Assembly: GCA_024697705.1 (NCBI GenBank)
Contig: JAILFF010000303.1
Span: 1 to 6,351, forward strand
Source: Ruminococcus sp.
GTDB lineage: Bacteria; Bacillota; Clostridia; Oscillospirales; Ruminococcaceae
Direction: 5' to 3'
Length of the DNA: 6,351 nt
Part shown: positions 4,820-6,351 of the stretch, in pieces
Layout: every line of letters starts with the position of its first letter
Position numbering within the stretch: position 1 is the stretch's first letter
Notes under the pieces: generated by a model
The model's input: only the letters and a program-made list of their open reading frames with translations
What the model was told of the DNA's origin: nothing
The model's database searches: none
Position numbers and translations under genes: made by a program

Positions 4820-6241
4820 ATGCTTACTTTAGATGAACTCCGAACAAAAAAACATCTGCATTTTATCGGTATCGGCGGGTCGGGAATGTTCCCTATCGTG
4901 CAGATACTTCACTCGCAGGGCTATAATATAACAGGCTCCGATAATAATGAGACCGAAACGCTTCAGCTCGTCCGCGATATGGGGATAAAGGTCACACTCG
5001 GTCAAAAGGCTGAAAATATCGAGGGCGCAGACCTTATTGTTTACACCGCGGCTGTCCTCGACGATAACCCCGAACTCGTCGCGGCAAGGGCAAGCGGCGC
5101 TACCGTCGTTGAACGCGCCGATATGCTCGGTCTTATCACCCGCCTTTTCGATAACGCTATCTGCATTACGGGTACGCACGGCAAGACTACCGCTACCTCA
5201 ATGCTCACGCAGATTTTCCTTGAAGCGGGCGAGGATATCTCCTGCTTTATCGGCGGAAAACTCCCCGCGATAGGCGGCTCGGGTCGCTTCGGCAAGAGTG
5301 ATATCTTAGTCTGTGAATCATGCGAGTTCAAAGACCATTTCTTGAAGCTCGAACCGAATACCGCCGTTATCCTGAACGTTGACGCCGACCACCTCGATTA
5401 TTTCGGCACGCTTGAAAACGTTATCAGCTCTTTCCGCAAGTTCGCCGAAATGACGACAAAGCTCCTTATCGTGAACGGCGACGACGCCAACACTATGAAA
5501 GCCGTAGAGGGGCTTGACAAGAAGACAGTCACCTTCGGCTTCGGCGAGCGCAACGACTATCACGCGGAGATATTAGGCACTAAGGGCGTTCAGACGAGAT
5601 TCAAGCTCTTTGCTCCGGGCGGCGAGACATTTGAATATGAAATAAACGTTCCCGGCACGCACAATGTGCTGAACGCTCTTGCAGCGACGGCTTCGGCGAG
5701 GAGCTGCGGCGTGAGCTTTGAAGCCATTCGCGTGGGACTCAGCAAATTCGGCGGTGCGGTAAGACGTTTCCAGCGACTCGACACCGTCAACGGGATAACC
5801 GTTGTCGATGATTACGCGCACCACCCCGCAGAGATCGCAATGACGCTTAAAGCCGCAAAAACGCTTGAGATAAACAGGCTGTGGGCGGTATTTCAGCCGT
5901 TCACCTACTCGCGCACGGAAATGCTCATGGACGACTTTGTTTCGGCGCTTTCCATTGCCGACAAGGTAGTGCTCACCGACATCATGGGCAGCCGCGAGAA
6001 GAACACGCACGGGGTGTATACCGAGCAGCTCGGGCAGAAGATCGAGGGCTGTGTGTGGTTTGACACGCCGCATGAGGTAGTCGATCGGCAGACTGCCGAG
6101 CAGAAGGAGTATAACTTCGGGCAGGTGACGGATTATATTGCCGAGCACGCCGAAAGCGGAGATATGGTCATCACGATGGGCTGCGGAGATGTTTATAAAG
6201 CAGCGCAAATGCTGATAAAGAAGATAAAAGATAAGAGATAA
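4820..6241 (+). CDS. murC: UDP-N-acetylmuramate--L-alanine ligase MurC
   Basis: This 473-residue cytoplasmic enzyme (usual MurC length) joins L-alanine to UDP-MurNAc using ATP, the first peptide-stem step of peptidoglycan synthesis (EC 6.3.2.8). The N-terminal nucleotide-sugar domain carries GIGGSGM (17-23). The central ATPase has the P-loop GTHGKTT (118-124), acidic residues E166 and E169 in CESCEF, NVDADHLDYF (186-195) and HNVLNALAA (281-289). The C-terminal domain has GAVRRFQ (312-318), DDYAHHP (330-336) and FQPFTYSRT (358-366), where the usual His after QP is Phe. DDYAHHP and RRFQ with the long N-terminal domain separate it from MurD, MurE and MurF. The ATG at 4820 is chosen because GGAAGGGA precedes it and homologous starts resemble MLTLDELRTKKHLHFIGIGG; the ATG at 4790 would add ten residues. 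It is transcribed from its own promoter, divergent from the EAL gene. The last residues IKKIKDKR are encoded by a 7-bp tandem repeat. Confidence 0.96.
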   Translation: MLTLDELRTKKHLHFIGIGGSGMFPIVQILHSQGYNITGSDNNETETLQLVRDMGIKVTLGQKAENIEGADLIVYTAAVLDDNPELVAARASGATVVERADMLGLITRLFDNAICITGTHGKTTATSMLTQIFLEAGEDISCFIGGKLPAIGGSGRFGKSDILVCESCEFKDHFLKLEPNTAVILNVDADHLDYFGTLENVISSFRKFAEMTTKLLIVNGDDANTMKAVEGLDKKTVTFGFGERNDYHAEILGTKGVQTRFKLFAPGGETFEYEINVPGTHNVLNALAATASARSCGVSFEAIRVGLSKFGGAVRRFQRLDTVNGITVVDDYAHHPAEIAMTLKAAKTLEINRLWAVFQPFTYSRTEMLMDDFVSALSIADKVVLTDIMGSREKNTHGVYTEQLGQKIEGCVWFDTPHEVVDRQTAEQKEYNFGQVTDYIAEHAESGDMVITMGCGDVYKAAQMLIKKIKDKR

Positions 6242-6257
6242 AAGATAAAAGATATTA
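6223..6257 (+). repeat. 7-bp tandem repeat across the murC stop codon
   Basis: There are five consecutive units, GATAAAA, GATAAGA, GATAAAA, GATAAAA and GATATTA. The first units encode the lysine-rich C-terminus of MurC, and the stop codon TAA (6239-6241) falls inside the third. Because 7 is not a multiple of 3, loss or gain of a unit upstream of the stop would change the reading frame at the C-terminus. Confidence 0.8.
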
Positions 6258-6259
6258 AG

Positions 6260-6351
6260 CGCAAAGAGAAGGCAAACCAAAAGTCTTAGGAAGGGTGTGG
6301 CACGAGCAAGCTCGTGCGGGGGAGAACCCTTCTTCAGAAGGGTTTCCCCCA
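6260..6351 (+). repeat. Interspersed repeat copy 4, with an inserted hairpin, cut by the window end
   Basis: The 34-bp core (6260-6293) differs by one base from copies 1 and 3. The shared hairpin follows: GGGGG (6318-6322) pairs with CCCCC (6346-6350), and AACCCTTC pairs with GAAGGGTT around TTCA. Between core and hairpin, inside the G-run, is an extra perfect hairpin GCACGAGC-AA-GCTCGTGC (6300-6317) absent from copies 2 and 3. The repeat lies 18 bp after the murC stop. No T-run is visible before the window ends, so a terminator role is unproven. Confidence 0.85.

Overview
The window looks like chromosomal DNA from an anaerobic Clostridia bacterium (Bacillota), most likely a gut Ruminococcus or other Oscillospiraceae member. 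This rests on a BspA-like/dockerin-like protein tail, an Rpn-type nuclease of the kind common in that group, a multi-PAS GGDEF/EAL regulator, consensus vegetative promoters and strong Shine-Dalgarno sites. The genus is an inference from gene style, not from a marker gene.

Layout. (1) 1-330: the end of a degraded or partial reading frame that resembles the C-terminus of a secreted leucine-rich-repeat (BspA-like) protein ending in half a dockerin. A strong hairpin terminator closes it. (2) 386-1326: a near-perfect sigma-A promoter drives a 292-residue Rpn/PD-(D/E)XK nuclease (putative transposase family). (3) 1378-1408: a second copy of the same 25-nt hairpin lies between the nuclease gene and the convergent regulator gene. 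(4) 1408-3846, minus strand: an 812-residue cytoplasmic regulator with three PAS domains, a degenerate GGDEF domain and an EAL domain with every catalytic position intact, so it is a likely c-di-GMP phosphodiesterase. (5) 3847-4819: a 973-bp intergenic region between the divergent regulator and murC. It holds a 555-bp, almost symmetrical nested palindrome built from three kinds of repeat. (6) 4820-6241: murC, the UDP-N-acetylmuramate--L-alanine ligase. (7) 6223-6351: a short 7-bp tandem repeat across the murC stop codon, then another copy of the interspersed repeat found in the palindrome, here carrying an extra hairpin.

The genes do not form one pathway. murC and the phosphodiesterase are divergently transcribed, each from its own promoter, and the nuclease is a separate monocistronic unit. 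The most unusual content is non-coding. The 4061-4615 palindrome consists of an outer 76-bp repeat pair, an inner pair of 92-bp terminal-inverted-repeat elements, and a pair of 32-nt hairpins whose stems differ by compensatory changes in both arms. The 76-bp repeat family recurs after murC with an inserted hairpin module. I saw no CRISPR array, tRNA, rRNA or complete insertion sequence.
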